Notes: a model not told the origin generated them from the letters alone. A stretch of 64,000 nucleotides of DNA from VRUE01 sp963708115 (GCA_963708115.1 CAVPRX010000001.1:434001-498000), one strand, 5' to 3'; shown: positions 32,660 through 41,756, counted from the stretch's first letter. Made by a program: numbers and translations.

Positions 32660-33613
32660 ATGCGGGTGCTGGTCGTCACCAATTTCGTTCCGGATGCAGC
32701 CGCGCCACAGCGGGGTCGGTGGGTGCGCGACCAGGTCGAGGAGATGCGCCGCCTCGGCGTCGACGTCGACGTGTTCAGCTTTCCCCGCGGGTCCAGTCAC
32801 TACCTTCCCGCCGCGCTGCGCCTGCGACGACTGCTGCGCCGCGAGAGCTTCGACCTGGTCCACGTCCACTACGGGCTGACCGCCTGGTCTGCCCTGCTTG
32901 CCGGCGCTCGACCACTGGTCGTCACCTTCCACGGCACCGACGTCCGCCACCCCTTGGTCGGCCCGCTCTCGCGGCGCCTCGCCTGGCGCGCCGATCTCGT
33001 CGCCGCCGTCTCAAGCGCCCTCTTCGGGCCCGAGGACGGCAGGCCGGGCCTCCCCCCCGTGCCCGGCTCCGCGGTCTTGCCCTGTGGCCCCGACCTCGGT
33101 CGCTTTCGACCCCTGCCCCGGCTCGAGGCCAGGCAACAGCTCGGCCTCGAGCCCGACGGCCGCTACCTGCTCTTCCCCGCCAACCCCGACCGCGACGAGA
33201 AGCGCGTCGATCGCGCCGTCGAGGTGGCGGCAGCCAGTGGGGCCGAGCTGCTCACCGGGGGCGCAATCGATCCGGACTTGATGCCGCTCTGGGTCAACGC
33301 GGCAAACGCGGTCCTGGTCACCTCCGACTACGAGGGATTCGGTCTGGCCTGTGTCGAGGCGCTCGCCTGCGACGTGCCGGTCCTCTCGACCCCGGTCGGG
33401 ATCGCGCCATTTGCCCTCGCGGGGATCGAGGGGGCTGTCTGCGCGCCTTTCGATGCCGCCGTCTGGTCCGACGCGCTGCGTCCCCACCTGGCAGCACCGG
33501 ACCCTCGCGTGGCCGGCGTGGCGCGCGCAGCCTCCCTGTCGGCAACGCGAATGGCCGAGCGAACGCTCGCCGCCTACGACGACGTGCTGGTCCGCCGAAG
33601 TAGCGGCAAGTAA
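32660..33613 (+). CDS. GT4-family glycosyltransferase
   Basis: The 317-residue GT-B enzyme begins MRVLVVTNFVPDAAAPQRGRWV, has FDLVHVHYGLTAW and VVTFHGTDVRHPL in the acceptor half, and the nucleotide-sugar half shows FPANPDRDEKRVDRAVE and the E-x7-E-type motif SDYEGFGLACVEALACDVPVLSTPVGIAP. It transfers a sugar from an NDP donor, probably in cell-envelope glycan synthesis. ATG 32660 fits the family start; the longer frame adds unlikely sequence. Donor and acceptor are unknown. Confidence 0.88.
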   Translation: MRVLVVTNFVPDAAAPQRGRWVRDQVEEMRRLGVDVDVFSFPRGSSHYLPAALRLRRLLRRESFDLVHVHYGLTAWSALLAGARPLVVTFHGTDVRHPLVGPLSRRLAWRADLVAAVSSALFGPEDGRPGLPPVPGSAVLPCGPDLGRFRPLPRLEARQQLGLEPDGRYLLFPANPDRDEKRVDRAVEVAAASGAELLTGGAIDPDLMPLWVNAANAVLVTSDYEGFGLACVEALACDVPVLSTPVGIAPFALAGIEGAVCAPFDAAVWSDALRPHLAAPDPRVAGVARAASLSATRMAERTLAAYDDVLVRRSSGK

Positions 33614-33628
33614 TAGATTGGGTTGGCG

Positions 33629-34069
33629 ATGAGCGAGGAGAAGCGCGACCCCGGCAACGACACGCCCGGCGGCCAGGTCGAGGCGGCCGAACAGCGGCTG
33701 CGCCAGGCGAAGGACGCCGCGGTGGCGGCGGAAGAGCGGGCCACCGCGGAGATCAGGGCGCTCGAAGTAGATCTGGAGAAGGAGCGCCAAGCCGGCGCCG
33801 AAGCGCTGGAGGAGCTGCGCCGGGAGCACGCCGCGGAGCTGGAGCGCGAACGCAGCGCCAAGGACCGGGCGATCGCGGCCGCCGAGAGCCGGCTGGCCGA
33901 GATCGAGGCGCAGACCGAGGCCGCCGAGAAGCGGGTCGAAGAGGCCGAGCGGCGCACCACCTCGGCGGCGGGCTCCAGCGCCGACGTCGAGACCCGCGCC
34001 CGTGAAGCGGCCGCCGCCTGGCTGCGCGGACAGGTCGAGGCGATACGCCGAGAGGCGGCGCAGCGATAG
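33629..34069 (+). CDS. Coiled-coil protein of unknown function
   Basis: The 146-residue protein is almost entirely a charged Ala/Glu/Arg-rich coiled coil (for example EAAEQRLRQAKDAAVAAEERATAEIRALEVDLEKER, written here only to show heptads in part: EAAEQRLRQAK). It has no membrane segment or known domain. It lies 15 bp after the glycosyltransferase and its TAG overlaps the apparent nadB start. The ATG 33629 has a weak ribosome binding site; a TTG two codons earlier is possible. Confidence 0.65.
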   Translation: MSEEKRDPGNDTPGGQVEAAEQRLRQAKDAAVAAEERATAEIRALEVDLEKERQAGAEALEELRREHAAELERERSAKDRAIAAAESRLAEIEAQTEAAEKRVEEAERRTTSAAGSSADVETRAREAAAAWLRGQVEAIRREAAQR

Positions 34070-35511
34070 CGTCGACATCCGAGTGCGACGTTGCCGTCGT
34101 CGGCGGCGGCGCTGCGGGACTCTGGACGGCGCTGCGCGCAGCGGAGGAAGGCGCGGCGGTCTCGGTGATCTCGCGTACCCCGCTCTCCCAGAGCGCCAGC
34201 TTCTGGGCTCAGGGCGGGCTCGCCGCGGCGCTCGAGCCCGGCGACTCTCCCGCCCAGCATGCCGCCGACACGATCGCCGCGGGTCGAGGGCTTTGCCGCC
34301 CGTCCGCAGTGCAGACCTTGGTAGAGGAGGCACCCGCGGCGGTGAGCGAGCTGCGCACCCGGGGGGTCGCCTTCGACCTCGACCCCGACGGTGAGCTGGC
34401 GCTCGGCCTGGAGGGCGGCCACGCGCACCGCCGCATCGTCCACGCCGGGGGCAGCCAGACCGGACACGAGATCACCGCAAAGCTGGCGGCGATGGTCGCC
34501 GCCGAGCCGCGAATCTCAGCTCGCGAGAAAACCTCGGCCGTGGGACTGTGGAGCGACGGCGAACGCTGCCATGGGCTGCTGACTGACGCCGGTCCGATCG
34601 GGGCGGCGGCAACCGTCGTCGCAACCGGTGGCGCCGCGGCGCTCTGGCGCCGGACCAGCAACCCACGCGGTGCGATCGGCGCCGGCTCGGTCATGGCCGC
34701 AGCCGCGGGCGCCGACCTGGCCGACCTCGAGTTCTGCCAGTTCCACCCGACGGCTCTGGCGCTGCCCGGGACTCGCTTTGACGGCCAGTTGATAACCGAG
34801 GCGGTGCGAGGCGAGGGAGCGACCCTGCTCGATGCTGCCGGGCGCCGCTTCACCGATGAGCTGGCGCCCCGCGACGAGGTCACCGCGGCAATCCTCGGGC
34901 GGATCGCCGCCGACGGCGGCGGCAGCGTACACCTCGACCTCCGCGAGCTCGATCCCGCTCGCTTCCCCAACATCTTCGAGTCGCTGCGCGAGGCTGGGCT
35001 CGATCCCGGGGCCGAGCCCGTCCCCGTCGCCCCCGCCGCCCACTACATGATGGGTGGGATCGCGGTGGACCTCGACGGCCGCTCCTCGCTGCCGGGTCTT
35101 TTCGCGGTCGGCGAGTGCTCCTGCACCGGCCTGCACGGCGCAAACCGCCTCGCTTCCAACTCGCTCAGCGAGTGCTTCGTCTTCGGCGGCCGCGCCGCCC
35201 ACGCGGCGCTGGAGGAGAAGCCGGCTAGCAGCCGGCCATCGCTCCCAGATTGGCGCTTCCAGCCGCCGACCGAAGCCACCCGCGACGCGGTTTGGCGACT
35301 TGCCGGGCCGATGCGCCAACCCGATCAGCTGAGCGAGCTGCGCAACGACCCCTACCCGCTCGCCGCCGCGTTAGCGACCAGTGCTCTGGAGCGAGTCGAG
35401 TCGCGTGGCGGCCACCTGCGCGCCGACTGTCCGAGCATCGACCCCGAGCTCGACGGCATCCACATCGTGTTCGGCCCGGGGGGCAAGACCCGGCGCGAGG
35501 AGTGGCGCTGA
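34066..35511 (+). CDS. nadB: L-aspartate oxidase (non-canonical start)
   Basis: The ~481-residue flavoprotein oxidises aspartate to iminoaspartate for NAD synthesis. It has the FAD-binding VAVVGGGAAGLWTALRA, WAQGGLAAAL, VVATGGAAALW, EFCQFHPTAL, RGEGATLLDAAGRRF, AAHYMMGGIAVD and GLHGANRLASNSLSECFVFG. The frame has a TGA at 34003 and no ATG, GTG or TTG before the FAD motif; the first GTG (34165) would delete it. Only CTG 34018 or ATA 34066 (overlapping the upstream TAG) could start it; I use ATA 34066. A sequencing error is the alternative. nadA and nadC are not visible. Confidence 0.85.
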   Translation: MASTSECDVAVVGGGAAGLWTALRAAEEGAAVSVISRTPLSQSASFWAQGGLAAALEPGDSPAQHAADTIAAGRGLCRPSAVQTLVEEAPAAVSELRTRGVAFDLDPDGELALGLEGGHAHRRIVHAGGSQTGHEITAKLAAMVAAEPRISAREKTSAVGLWSDGERCHGLLTDAGPIGAAATVVATGGAAALWRRTSNPRGAIGAGSVMAAAAGADLADLEFCQFHPTALALPGTRFDGQLITEAVRGEGATLLDAAGRRFTDELAPRDEVTAAILGRIAADGGGSVHLDLRELDPARFPNIFESLREAGLDPGAEPVPVAPAAHYMMGGIAVDLDGRSSLPGLFAVGECSCTGLHGANRLASNSLSECFVFGGRAAHAALEEKPASSRPSLPDWRFQPPTEATRDAVWRLAGPMRQPDQLSELRNDPYPLAAALATSALERVESRGGHLRADCPSIDPELDGIHIVFGPGGKTRREEWR

Positions 35512-35516
35512 CCCGT

Positions 35517-35559
35517 GCGGTCGAGGTTTTGCCCGCTACGCGATCGAAAACTCGACCGC
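35517..35559. repeat. Quasi-palindromic element, copy 2 (nadB-hyuA gap)
   Basis: Arms GCGGTCGAG (35517-35525) and CTCGACCGC (35551-35559) are perfectly complementary over 9 bp, with inner T- and A-runs and a CCGCTA core. Identical to the glmM copy at 35 of 43 ungapped positions and in the same orientation. It ends 20 bp before the hyuA ATG. Confidence 0.7.
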
Positions 35560-35578
35560 ACCCGCTAGCGTCGAGCCA

Positions 35579-37615
35579 ATGCTGCTCGGAGTCGACGTAG
35601 GCGGGACCTTCACCGACGCCGTCCTGCTCGACGGCGAGACGGTTCGCACGGCGAAGCTGCCGACCACTCCCGAGGACCAGTCGGTCGGCGTCATCGGCGC
35701 CGTAGAGGCGGTGCTGAGGCAGGCGGGTGCCGAGCCGGCGGCGGTCGAGTCGTTCGCCCACGGGATGACGGTGGGAACCAACGCGCTGCTGGAGGAACGC
35801 GGCGCCCGCACGGCGCTGATCGCCACGGAGGGCTTTGCCGACCTGCTGGAGATCGGCCGCCAGGACCGGCCCGAGCTCTACCGGCTCTGCAGCCCGAAAC
35901 CGCCGCCACTGGTGGAGGCGGAGCTGCGCTTCGAGGCACGCGAGCGGGTCGGGCCCGAGGGCGAGATCGATCCGCTCGCAGACGGCGAGGCAGAGCGACT
36001 GGCCGAGCTGGTCCGTGGGAGCGGCGCCGAAGCGGTGGCGATCTGCCTGCTCTTCTCCTACCTCGACCCATCGCACGAGCGGGCGATCGCCGAGCATCTG
36101 CGCCGCGAGCTGCCCGACATCCACGTCTCGGCCTCACACGAGGCTCTGCCCCGCTTCCGCGAGTACGAGCGCTGTTCGACGACGACGATCGACGCCTACC
36201 TCTCGCCACTTCTCGGCCGCTACCTGGGACGGCTCGCCGAGGCGGCGACAGGCGCCGGGCTTCCGCGCCCGGTCGTGATGCAGTCCTCCGGCGGGGTCGC
36301 CGGCGCCGAGGAAGCCGCGCGAGCGGGCGCCTGGAGCGTCCTCTCCGGACCGGCCGGCGGCGCTATCGGCGCCGGCCTGCTTGCCCGCACCAGCGGCGAC
36401 GGCAACGCGCTCGGCCTCGATATGGGCGGCACCTCCTGCGACGTCTGCGTGGTCGAGGCCGGCGAGGTGAGGCGAACCGACTCGCGCCAGATCGACGGCC
36501 GCACGATCCAGCTGCCGATGGTCGACGTGCACACCGTCGGCGCCGGGGGCGGTTCGGTCGGCTGGCGCGACCCCGGCGGGGCGCTGCGGGTCGGGCCGCG
36601 ATCGGCAGGCGCAGAACCCGGACCCGCCTGTTACGGACGCGGCGGAACCGAGCCCACCGTGACCGACGCCAACCTGTTGCTCGGCTGCCTCGCCGCCGAG
36701 TCGACCCTCGCCGGAGGGGTCGCGCTCGACATCGACGCTGCCGGCGCTGCCGTCCGAGCCCTGGCCGATTCGCTCGGCCTCAGCGAGCTCGAGACCGCCG
36801 AGGGAATCGTCCGGGTGGCCAACCAGGAGATGGTCCGGGCGCTGCGCGTCGTCACCGTCGAGCGCGGGATCGACCCGCGCCGCTTCGCGCTGCTGCCCTT
36901 CGGCGGCGCCGGGCCGATGCACGCGGCGGGGATCGCCGCAGAGATCGACATCGAGCGCATCCTCTGCCCACGAGCCGGCGGCGTCCTCTCGGCCCTCGGC
37001 CTCTGCGCTTCGGACCGCCGCCGCGACACCAGCCGCACGGTGATGCTGAGCGGCGTGGATCTCGAGGCCGAGCGGATCGCCGCCGAGGTCGACGAGCTGA
37101 TCTCCCGGATCGACGGCCATGCCGGCGACGGTGCCGAGCCTGAAGTGGTCTACGAGATGCGCTACGCCGGTCAGGCATTCGAGTTGCCGGTGCCCGGCAG
37201 CAGCCGTCCGGACCCCGACGACCTCGCCGCCCGTTTCGAGCGGGCTCACGAGGAGCGCTACGGCCATCGCGATCCCGACGGTGAGGTCGTCCTGGTCCAT
37301 ATCCGTCTGGCCCTGGTGGCGCCCGGCCCGCGACCACAGCTTGCCGCGGCGCCGGAGGGCCTCCTGCTTGAAAGCGAGCGCCCAGTCCGGTTCGCGGGCG
37401 AGTGGATCCAGACGCCGATCCTCCACGGCGAGCCCCCGGCCGGCCACGAGGCAGAGGGGCCAGTCGTCTTCGAGCTCCCCGAGGCGACCTTCGTGGTCCC
37501 GCCGGGCTGGCGCACCTCCGTGGACCACGCCGGAACCATCCTCGCGGACGTGCCGGTGCGTAGAGGTCCATATGGGCACCGCTCCACCGGCACGTCCCGG
37601 GAGGCGGGGGGATGA
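35579..37615 (+). CDS. hyuA: Hydantoinase/oxoprolinase subunit A (HyuA family)
   Basis: The 678-residue protein has the HyuA actin-like ATPase fold: MLLGVDVGGTFTDAVLLDG at the start (phosphate 1 loop), GMTVGTNALLEERGARTALIATEGFADLLEIGRQ, GLDMGGTSCDVCVV (phosphate 2) and PFGGAGPMHAAGIA. With HyuB it forms an ATP-dependent amidohydrolase of hydantoins, 5-oxoproline or, in relatives, acetone carboxylase. ATG 35579 starts exactly at the conserved N-terminus. It overlaps hyuB by ATGA. Substrate specificity cannot be read from sequence. Confidence 0.9.
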   Translation: MLLGVDVGGTFTDAVLLDGETVRTAKLPTTPEDQSVGVIGAVEAVLRQAGAEPAAVESFAHGMTVGTNALLEERGARTALIATEGFADLLEIGRQDRPELYRLCSPKPPPLVEAELRFEARERVGPEGEIDPLADGEAERLAELVRGSGAEAVAICLLFSYLDPSHERAIAEHLRRELPDIHVSASHEALPRFREYERCSTTTIDAYLSPLLGRYLGRLAEAATGAGLPRPVVMQSSGGVAGAEEAARAGAWSVLSGPAGGAIGAGLLARTSGDGNALGLDMGGTSCDVCVVEAGEVRRTDSRQIDGRTIQLPMVDVHTVGAGGGSVGWRDPGGALRVGPRSAGAEPGPACYGRGGTEPTVTDANLLLGCLAAESTLAGGVALDIDAAGAAVRALADSLGLSELETAEGIVRVANQEMVRALRVVTVERGIDPRRFALLPFGGAGPMHAAGIAAEIDIERILCPRAGGVLSALGLCASDRRRDTSRTVMLSGVDLEAERIAAEVDELISRIDGHAGDGAEPEVVYEMRYAGQAFELPVPGSSRPDPDDLAARFERAHEERYGHRDPDGEVVLVHIRLALVAPGPRPQLAAAPEGLLLESERPVRFAGEWIQTPILHGEPPAGHEAEGPVVFELPEATFVVPPGWRTSVDHAGTILADVPVRRGPYGHRSTGTSREAGG

Positions 37616-39138
37616 CTTCGGATCCGGTCAGCCTGCAGGTGATGATCGGCGGCCTGCGCGCGGCCTGCGACGAGATGGGCGCGACGCTGATCCGCTCTGC
37701 CTACTCGGCCAACATCAAGGAGCGCCACGACTGCTCGACCGCGCTCTTCGACGCCCGCGGCGAGCTGGTGATGCAGGCCGAGCACATCCCGGTGCACCTC
37801 GGCTCGATGCCCGACGCGGTCGCCGCCGTCCTGGACGAGGAGCACTCGCCGGGGGACACCTGGATCCTCAACGACCCCTACCGGGGCGGCACCCACCTGC
37901 CCGACGTGACCCTGATCTCGCCGATCTTCGCCGCCGGCGATCTGTTCGGCTTCGCCGCCTCGCGCGCCCACCACGCCGATATCGGCGGTCCCAGCCCGGC
38001 AGGGATGCCGGCCCACTCGCGCACCCTCGACGAGGAGGGGGTTGTGATCCCGCCCACCCGCGTTGGGGAGGGCGACCTGGAGCGGATCGCCGCACAAATG
38101 CGCTCGGCCCGTCAGCGCCTCGCCGACCTGCGGGCGCAGGCAGCGGCCAACCGGATCGGAGAGCTGCGGCTGACCGAGCTGGCCGAGCGCCACGGCCTCG
38201 AGCAAATGCGCTCCGGAATGGTGGAGATCCTCGCCTACGCCGAGCGTCGCACCCGCGCCGCCCTGGCCGAGCTTCCAGACGGCACCTACGCGGCGGGGGA
38301 CGTCCTCGAGGACGACGCGAACGGCGAGGCTCGGGATGTCCACCTGAGGCTCGAGGCGCGCCTCAGCGGCGACCGGCTCGTGCTCGATTTCAGCGGCACT
38401 GACGACCAGATCGACGGCAACCTCAACTGCCCGCTCTCGGTAACCAAGGCGGCGGCGTTCTTCGCGGTGCGGGTGCTGATCGACCCCGACGCCCCTCCCT
38501 GCGCCGGCGCCTACCGCCCGATCGAGGTGATCGCACCCGAGGGCTGTCTGCTCAACGCGCGCTTCCCGGCCGCGGTAGCCGCCGGCAACGTCGAGACCTC
38601 CAGCCGCGTCGCCGACCTGACCGTCGCTGCCCTGGCAGGCGTCCGGCCGGTGCCCGCGCAGGGCCAGGGAACGATGAACAACCTGACGCTCGCCGGCAAG
38701 GACTTCACCTACTACGAGACCTTGGCCGGCGGCCAGGGCGCCTGCCCCGACGCCGACGGGCCGAACGCGATCCACGTCGCGATGTCGAACACGCTCAACA
38801 CCCCGGTCGAGGCCCTGGAGACCGAATTCCCGCTGCGGGTGCGTGAGCTTGCCCTCCGCCGGGGCAGCGGCGGAGCCGGCTCGCAGCATGGCGGTGAGGG
38901 GATCGTGCGCGAGATCGAAGCGCTGGCGCCGATGCGCTACACGCTGATCGGCGAGCGCCGCCGCCATCGCCCGCACGGTCGCGACGGCGGCGAGGACGGC
39001 GCAGCGGGCGCGGACTTCCACAACGGCGAACGGCTGCCGAGCAAGAGCGAGGGGGACCTGCGGCCGGGCGACATACTGCGGATCGAGACGCCCGGCGGCG
39101 GCGGCAACGGCCGGGTGTTGGATCGCACACAGCAATAA
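37612..39138 (+). CDS. hyuB: Hydantoinase/oxoprolinase subunit B (HyuB family)
   Basis: The 508-residue protein matches HyuB: RSAYSANIKERHDCSTALFDARGELVMQAEHIPVHLGSMPDAV (key residues in IKERxDCSxALFD), DTWILNDPYRGGTHLPDVTL, DFSGTDDQIDGNLNCPLSVT and GGAGSQHGGEGIVREIEAL near the end. It is the partner of HyuA, encoded with an ATGA overlap. It closes the operon; a new promoter follows 2 bp after its stop. Confidence 0.9.
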   Translation: MTSDPVSLQVMIGGLRAACDEMGATLIRSAYSANIKERHDCSTALFDARGELVMQAEHIPVHLGSMPDAVAAVLDEEHSPGDTWILNDPYRGGTHLPDVTLISPIFAAGDLFGFAASRAHHADIGGPSPAGMPAHSRTLDEEGVVIPPTRVGEGDLERIAAQMRSARQRLADLRAQAAANRIGELRLTELAERHGLEQMRSGMVEILAYAERRTRAALAELPDGTYAAGDVLEDDANGEARDVHLRLEARLSGDRLVLDFSGTDDQIDGNLNCPLSVTKAAAFFAVRVLIDPDAPPCAGAYRPIEVIAPEGCLLNARFPAAVAAGNVETSSRVADLTVAALAGVRPVPAQGQGTMNNLTLAGKDFTYYETLAGGQGACPDADGPNAIHVAMSNTLNTPVEALETEFPLRVRELALRRGSGGAGSQHGGEGIVREIEALAPMRYTLIGERRRHRPHGRDGGEDGAAGADFHNGERLPSKSEGDLRPGDILRIETPGGGGNGRVLDRTQQ

Positions 39139-39139
39139 T

Positions 39140-39168
39140 TTGGCGATTCGGCCGGCCTGGTCTAGAAT
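39140..39168 (+). promoter_or_regulatory. Predicted sigma-70-type promoter
   Basis: TTGGCG (39140-39145) and TAGAAT (39163-39168) are separated by exactly 17 bp, about 95 bp before the DUF1802 ATG. The spacing and hexamers fit a housekeeping promoter. Confidence 0.45.
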
Positions 39169-39263
39169 GCGCGGCCTTGGGCGGGGCTCTCGCCTGGACA
39201 GGGGTCCAAAAGGCGCCCACCTCCCAGCCGGAGACTTTCCAACCTTCTGAGGTACGACTTCAA

Positions 39264-39893
39264 ATGCCGATCGCGTTAAAGGAATGGGCTGTAACGGTGC
39301 GCGCTCTCGCCGAGGGCGAGCAGCTGCTGACCCTTCGCAAGGGCGGGATCCGCGAGGACAACAAGCACTTCGAGCTCGACCACGAGCGCTTCTTCCTCTA
39401 CCCGACCTTCGACCATCAGCGGAACAACCTCGTCCGCGAGTCCCACCACCCGGAGCTGCGCCGCGCGCTCGAGGAGGGTGTCTGGCCCGACGAGGAGCCG
39501 CCGCCCGCAGCGCTGATCCAGGACGGCGGCATTCCCCAGCCCGACCGCGTCCGGCTGCGCTGCTGGGCCGAGGTCACCGACCACCTGACGGTCACCAACC
39601 CGCGCATCGTCGACGAGCTTTCCCCCTACTACGTCTGGACCCCCGACTACGCCGAGAAGCGGCTCAACTGGAAGCGGCGCCACCCGCTGCACATCCTCTT
39701 GCTGCGGGTCCATCGCATCCCGCGGCCGGTCACGGTCCGGGTCCGCGACGAGTACCACGGCTGCCGCTCCTGGGTCGAGATCGACCGCGATCTGCCCTTC
39801 GAGGGCACCCCGGTGATGGCCGACGAGGAGTTTGATCGCGCCCGTGCCGAGATCCACTCGGCATGCACGTCTTCAGAACCAGTACTCGTCTAA
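39264..39893 (+). CDS. DUF1802-family protein
   Basis: The 209-residue protein has the DUF1802 pattern ALKEWAVTVRALAEGEQLLTLRKGGIREDNKHFELDHERFFLYPTFDHQ, later YYVWTPDYAEKRLNWKRRHPLHILLLRVH. This is a conserved family of unknown function in bacteria and archaea. ATG 39264 matches the family N-terminus. It has its own predicted promoter and precedes a protein of unknown function by 24 bp. Confidence 0.8.
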   Translation: MPIALKEWAVTVRALAEGEQLLTLRKGGIREDNKHFELDHERFFLYPTFDHQRNNLVRESHHPELRRALEEGVWPDEEPPPAALIQDGGIPQPDRVRLRCWAEVTDHLTVTNPRIVDELSPYYVWTPDYAEKRLNWKRRHPLHILLLRVHRIPRPVTVRVRDEYHGCRSWVEIDRDLPFEGTPVMADEEFDRARAEIHSACTSSEPVLV

Positions 39894-39917
39894 GAGCGCC
39901 TTAGTAGGCTCGCGGCA

Positions 39918-40673
39918 ATGCCGTGGGTGGAGACGCATTCGCTTAGCTTCACCGCGCGCCATGACAGCGGCGACGCGGCGTTTGCCGAGCGCACGCTGGA
40001 CCGCATGGAGGAACTGCGGCTGCGGCTGGAGGACCGCTTCGAGACGGTCCCCGGTCAGGTCACCGTCGTCATCCACACCAACCCGGCGCTGCTCTCGCTG
40101 GCCCATCCCTTCCTGCCCGCGGCGCGCTGGTCGGCGGCCCCGGCAGGGCGGCGCTATCTGGCCGGCTGGGCGATGGCGACCGAGCTGCACGTGCTCAACG
40201 ACCCCCACATGGAACGGCGCGCCGCCGGCGACGACTCGCGCGAGGCGTTGCGTGGCACCGCCGAGCGCCTCTACGCACAGCTCGTGATCGCCGCCAACAA
40301 CCCCGACCTCCCCCCCTCCTGGACGCCGCGGCGCTTCGCCCGCTACCTCGGCTGGGCCTGGCTCGTCGAGGGCGGCGCCCAGTATTTCGCCCGCCAGGTC
40401 GGCCTCTACCGCGCGGCGGTGATCAGGCGCCTTCGAGAGAGCTCGCGGCCGTCGTTCCCGCCCTCCAGGCGCGACGCCGTGATCCTCGGCGGCACCCTCT
40501 TCGACCTGCTCGAGACCGAACGTGGCCCGGAGGCCTGCGAGCGCCTTGCCCTGAACATCCTCCCGGGCGGCTCGACGCCCACGCTCGAAGCCGCTTTCGA
40601 CGCCCGCGTCGGCGAAATCGAGGACGCCTGGCGCGACTACCTGCGCGCAATGGTCCGGCCGGCCGCCCCCTAG
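39918..40673 (+). CDS. Peptidase-MA-like protein without a visible HExxH
   Basis: The 251-residue protein contains RYLGWAWLVEGGAQYFARQVGLYR (~ residue 140), which resembles the downstream W-x-x-EG-x-A-x-Y segment of gluzincin metallopeptidases, but the helix before it (RLYAQLVIAANN) lacks the HExxH zinc motif. It may be an inactive member or an unrelated fold. It has no signal peptide. It overlaps the convergent SRPBCC gene by 4 bp. Confidence 0.6.
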   Translation: MPWVETHSLSFTARHDSGDAAFAERTLDRMEELRLRLEDRFETVPGQVTVVIHTNPALLSLAHPFLPAARWSAAPAGRRYLAGWAMATELHVLNDPHMERRAAGDDSREALRGTAERLYAQLVIAANNPDLPPSWTPRRFARYLGWAWLVEGGAQYFARQVGLYRAAVIRRLRESSRPSFPPSRRDAVILGGTLFDLLETERGPEACERLALNILPGGSTPTLEAAFDARVGEIEDAWRDYLRAMVRPAAP

Positions 40674-41098
40674 CCGGCTTCAGCCAGCTCCACAACCGCC
40701 CGCTGGGCATCCGGCAGAGTGCGTGCGGCCGCTGGACCGAGGATGCGCCGCCATAGCCATGCCGACGGGCCGTCGATGTAGATCGTGTTGGTCAGCTGGC
40801 TACCGCCTTCCCCGGCCGGCTCGACCAGATGACGGTGGCCCATGCGAGCGCCCGGCATGCGCGCCTCGTCGGTGAACAGCCGGCCCTGCTCGAACTCGAC
40901 GACCCGGAAGCGAAGACGCAGCCCCGTGCGGAAGACGATCCGGGCGCTAGCGCCGAGGTCGAGCGGACGATCGAGGGCGGCACGCCTGATTTCCGTGTTC
41001 CACTTCGGCCAGGCCGTCACATCCGCGTAAGCCCGCTCCCAGACCGCCGACGCGGGGACACCGGCGGTCAACGCGCTCGACGTCACCCAGCGGCTCAC
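40670..41098 (-). CDS. SRPBCC (START-like) domain protein
   Basis: The 142-residue protein has the SRPBCC pattern SALTAGVPASAVWERAYADVTAWPKWNTEI, then FRVVEFEQGRLFTDEARMPGARMGHRHLVEP and a C-terminal helix. The fold binds hydrophobic ligands. I choose GTG 41098, which overlaps the TetR stop (GTGA), over the ATG at 41113; both are possible. It forms an operon with the TetR gene. Confidence 0.75.
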   Translation of the reverse strand: MSRWVTSSALTAGVPASAVWERAYADVTAWPKWNTEIRRAALDRPLDLGASARIVFRTGLRLRFRVVEFEQGRLFTDEARMPGARMGHRHLVEPAGEGGSQLTNTIYIDGPSAWLWRRILGPAAARTLPDAQRAVVELAEAG

Positions 41099-41748
41099 TC
41101 GAGTCCCTCCCATGCCGATCCCGATTGAGCCCGCTCGAAGCCGACCCAGAGGGCGTTCATCGCGGTTATGACCACGCGCTCCCGGGGGACCTCGGGATGC
41201 TCCGACCACCAGACCGCGAGGCCCTGGAGGACGCCGCGGAGGACGACCCAGACCATTTCGATCCCCTCGCCGTCGACCGAGCCGGCGACGTTCTCGGAGC
41301 CGGGCTCGGCGGCGAAGAGCGGCAGGATCGCCTCGCGGCTGCGCTCGGCGACCTCGGCGTGCACGGCCTCGATCTCGGGGTCGGTGCTGTAGCGGAAGAG
41401 GACCCGTCCGGCAAAGGGGTGCACTTCGACGTAGGCGAACCAGGCGTCAAAGGACTGGGCGATCCGGCGCTCGAGCGGATCGTCGCCGACGAAGTGCTCG
41501 CCCCAGACCTCGCGCAGCTCGGCGAAATGGCGCTCGAGCAGGTCCCGGTAGAGCTCGCGCTTGGACTCGAAGTGTTCGTAGACGACGGGCGGCGTCACCC
41601 CCGAAGCGCGTGCGATCGCCTCGATCGAGGCACCCCGGTAGCCGTGCTCGGAGAACAGGACCGCGGCCGCGTTGGCGATTACCTCGCGCCGCGCCGCGGC
41701 CGACAGGCGTCGGCGTGGCTCGTGCTCGATCTTGGTCTCGATTGACAA
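41095..41748 (-). CDS. TetR-family regulator
   Basis: The 217-residue protein has an N-terminal HTH (RREVIANAAAVLFSEHGYRGASIEAIARASGVTPPVVYEHFESKRELYRDLL, key VxxHFxSKxxLY). It starts at TTG 41748, divergent from the CrtA-like gene, and is followed by a SRPBCC gene with GTGA overlap. Two CCTAGGT repeats and an AGGTTAACCT palindrome in the 76-bp divergent gap are likely binding sites. Confidence 0.85.
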   Translation of the reverse strand: MSIETKIEHEPRRRLSAAARREVIANAAAVLFSEHGYRGASIEAIARASGVTPPVVYEHFESKRELYRDLLERHFAELREVWGEHFVGDDPLERRIAQSFDAWFAYVEVHPFAGRVLFRYSTDPEIEAVHAEVAERSREAILPLFAAEPGSENVAGSVDGEGIEMVWVVLRGVLQGLAVWWSEHPEVPRERVVITAMNALWVGFERAQSGSAWEGLE

Positions 41749-41756
41749 CTTAGTCT

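Noticed and set aside
37258..39135. Long minus-strand frame across hyuB
   Set aside because: Low-complexity antisense of a clear HyuB gene.
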